Shown here: positions 3,983-5,535 of the stretch, piece by piece
How positions within the stretch are numbered: the stretch's first letter is position 1
Layout of the letters: the number at the start of each line of letters is the position of its first letter
Source of the DNA: Pseudomonadota bacterium
GTDB taxonomy: Bacteria > Pseudomonadota > Gammaproteobacteria > Burkholderiales > Thiobacillaceae
Direction of reading: 5' to 3'
DNA length: 5,535 bases
NCBI GenBank assembly: GCA_021821425.1
Contig: JAKACL010000196.1
Span: 1-5,535 of the forward strand
Notes under the pieces: model-generated
The model's database searches: none
Told to the model about the DNA's origin: nothing
Seen by the model: only the letters and a program-made list of their open reading frames with translations
Made by a program: the position numbers and the translations under genes

Positions 3983-5535
3983 ATGGTCAACGTCACGCTT
4001 CCCGATGGTTCGGTCCGGCAGTTTGAGGCGCCGGTCACGGTCGCACAGGTCGCTTCCAGCATTGGTGCCGGTCTCGCCAAGGCGGCGCTTGCCGGCAAGG
4101 TGGATGGCAAACTGGTCGATACCAGCCACTTGATCGATGCCGACGCTCAACTCGCCATCGTCACCGCCAGGGACGCCGAGGCGCTCGACCTCATCCGTCA
4201 CGACGCGGCACACGTGATGGCGCAGGCGGTGCAGGAGCTGTATCCCGGCACCCAGGTGACGATCGGCCCGTCGATCGAGGACGGCTTCTATTACGACTTC
4301 GCACGCGAGCAGCCGTTTACGCCCGACGATCTGGTTGCGATCGAAAAGCGCATGGACGAGATCGTCAAGCGCGACCTGCCGATCCAGCGCGAGGTGTGGG
4401 AACGCGAGGATGCCAAGAAGGCGTTCGCCGAACTGGGCGAAACCTACAAGGTGCAGATCATCGACGAGGTGATCCCGGCCGGCGAGGAACTCAGCATTTA
4501 CCGCCAGGGCGACTGGTTCGACGTTTGCCGCGGTCCGCACCTGCCGTCGACCGGCAAGCTGCCGCGCGCGTTCAAGCTGATGAAGCTGGCCGGCGCCTAC
4601 TGGCGCGGCGATTCGAAGAACCCGATGTTGCAGCGCATCTACGGCACCGCCTGGGCGAAGAAGGAGGATCTCGACGCCTACCTGCACCGGCTGGAAGAGG
4701 CCGAGAAGCGCGACCACCGCCGGCTCGCGAAACAACTCGACCTGCTGCACATGCAGGACGAGGCGCCGGGCATGGTGTTCTGGCACCCCAAGGGCTGGAT
4801 CGTGTGGCAGCAGATCGAGCAGTACATGCGGCAGAAGTTCGTCGACTACGGCTACCAGGAAGTGCGTACCCCAGCGGTGATGGACCGCAGCATGTGGGAA
4901 AAATCCGGCCACTGGGAAAACTATCGCGACAACATGTTCACCACCGCGTCGGAAAACCGCGACTACGCGGTCAAGCCGATGAACTGCCCCGGCCACGTGC
5001 AGATCTTCAACAGCGGCCTGCATTCCTACCGCGACCTCCCGCTGCGGCTGGCCGAATTCGGCTCCTGTCATAGAAACGAGCCCTCGGGCGCGTTGCACGG
5101 CATCATGCGGGTGCGCGGCTTCACCCAGGACGATGCCCACATCTTCTGCACCGAAGGCCAGATCGAGCAGGAAGTGGCCGACTTCATCGTCATGCTGCAG
5201 AAGGTCTATGCCGACTTCGGCTTCCACGACGTGCTGGTCAAGCTGTCGACCCGCCCCGACAAGCGCGTCGGCTCGGACGAAAGCTGGGACACGGCCGAAG
5301 CCGCACTGGCGGCGGCATTGGACAAGAACGCGCTGGCCTACGACCTGCAGCCGGGCGAGGGCGCCTTCTACGGCCCCAAGATCGAGTTCACGCTCAAGGA
5401 CACGCTCGGCCGGCTGTGGCAGTGCGGCACGATCCAGCTCGATTTCAACCTGCCGGTGCGGCTCGGCGCCGAATTCGTCGACGAGGACAACGGCCGCAAG
5501 CCCCCGGTGATGCTGCATCGCGCCATTCTTGGCTC
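3983..5535 (+). CDS. thrS: Threonyl-tRNA synthetase (3' end outside window)
   Basis: ThrRS is the class II synthetase that charges tRNA-Thr with threonine in the cytosol and hydrolyses mischarged Ser-tRNA-Thr. The frame runs from ATG 3983 without a stop to the right edge: 517 of about 640 expected codons. Order of domains: N-terminal TGS-like domain ([10 protein letters not shown], about 1-62); editing domain with HDAAH (His73, His77) and CRGPH (Cys182, His186); catalytic core from about 240. In the core, [10 protein letters not shown] holds zinc ligand Cys335, DDAHIF holds His386 and MLHRAIL holds His512. Motif 2 is [15 protein letters not shown] with Arg364. These match E. coli C334, H385, H511 and R363, offset by one. 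Class II motif 3 and the anticodon-binding domain are outside the window. All visible catalytic, zinc and editing residues are intact. Its leader carries a terminator and a candidate leader ORF. Confidence 0.98.
   Translation, partial: MVNVTLPDGSVRQFEAPVTVAQVASSIGAGLAKAALAGKVDGKLVDTSHLIDADAQLAIVTARDAEALDLIRHDAAHVMAQAVQELYPGTQVTIGPSIEDGFYYDFAREQPFTPDDLVAIEKRMDEIVKRDLPIQREVWEREDAKKAFAELGETYKVQIIDEVIPAGEELSIYRQGDWFDVCRGPHLPSTGKLPRAFKLMKLAGAYWRGDSKNPMLQRIYGTAWAKKEDLDAYLHRLEEAEKRDHRRLAKQLDLLHMQDEAPGMVFWHPKGWIVWQQIEQYMRQKFVDYGYQEVRTPAVMDRSMWEKSGHWENYRDNMFTTASENRDYAVKPMNCPGHVQIFNSGLHSYRDLPLRLAEFGSCHRNEPSGALHGIMRVRGFTQDDAHIFCTEGQIEQEVADFIVMLQKVYADFGFHDVLVKLSTRPDKRVGSDESWDTAEAALAAALDKNALAYDLQPGEGAFYGPKIEFTLKDTLGRLWQCGTIQLDFNLPVRLGAEFVDEDNGRKPPVMLHRAILG

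Noticed and set aside
3751..4133. Plus-strand open frames starting in the tRNA or at ATG 3831
   Set aside because: One begins inside the tRNA anticodon arm and both run through the terminator into thrS out of frame; no protein motif is visible.
3854..5518. 554-codon open frame on the minus strand
   Set aside because: It lies antisense to thrS, whose plus-strand product is unmistakable with all key residues. Long antisense open frames are common opposite GC-rich genes, and the translation (rich in His, Arg, Leu, Val) shows no recognisable domain.

Overview
The window is a GC-rich (roughly 60-65 % by eye), densely packed chromosomal segment of a proteobacterium, most likely a betaproteobacterium. 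The protein sequences look proteobacterial, and a tRNA-Val(GAC) directly in front of thrS is an arrangement I associate with that class. No genus is assigned.

Region 1 (1-2681) is a compact same-strand gene string: the 3' end of ftsK (DNA translocase), ispD, ispF and thpR (RNA 2',3'-cyclic phosphodiesterase, LigT type). Consecutive genes overlap by 4, 8 and 8 bases, so translational coupling is likely. IspD and IspF catalyse two steps of the MEP isoprenoid pathway. FtsK and ThpR are functionally unrelated passengers in the same unit.

Region 2 (2682-3550) is accessory and decaying. It holds a remnant of a REP-associated (Y1/HUH) transposase that has lost its 5' part and an internal segment. 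After it comes a toxin-antitoxin pair: an intact ribbon-helix-helix antitoxin and a ParE-type toxin broken by what looks like a 2-base deletion.

Region 3 (3551-3982) is non-coding and control-rich. It contains a hairpin with an A-run that would act as a terminator on the minus strand, and a stable-RNA-type promoter (TCGACA - 18 bp - TATGAT, followed by a GC-rich discriminator). tRNA-Val(GAC) with encoded CCA follows, then a leader of about 190 bases. The leader has a perfect Shine-Dalgarno plus an 11-codon ORF, followed by a strong intrinsic terminator ending 18 bases before the thrS start codon.

Region 4 (3983-end) is the first 517 codons of thrS (threonyl-tRNA synthetase), running off the right edge. 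All zinc and editing-site residues that fall inside the window are present.

The best candidate for an undescribed system is the tRNA-Val/thrS leader, whose leader ORF followed by a terminator resembles transcription attenuation. The rest is well-known families in a somewhat unusual arrangement.
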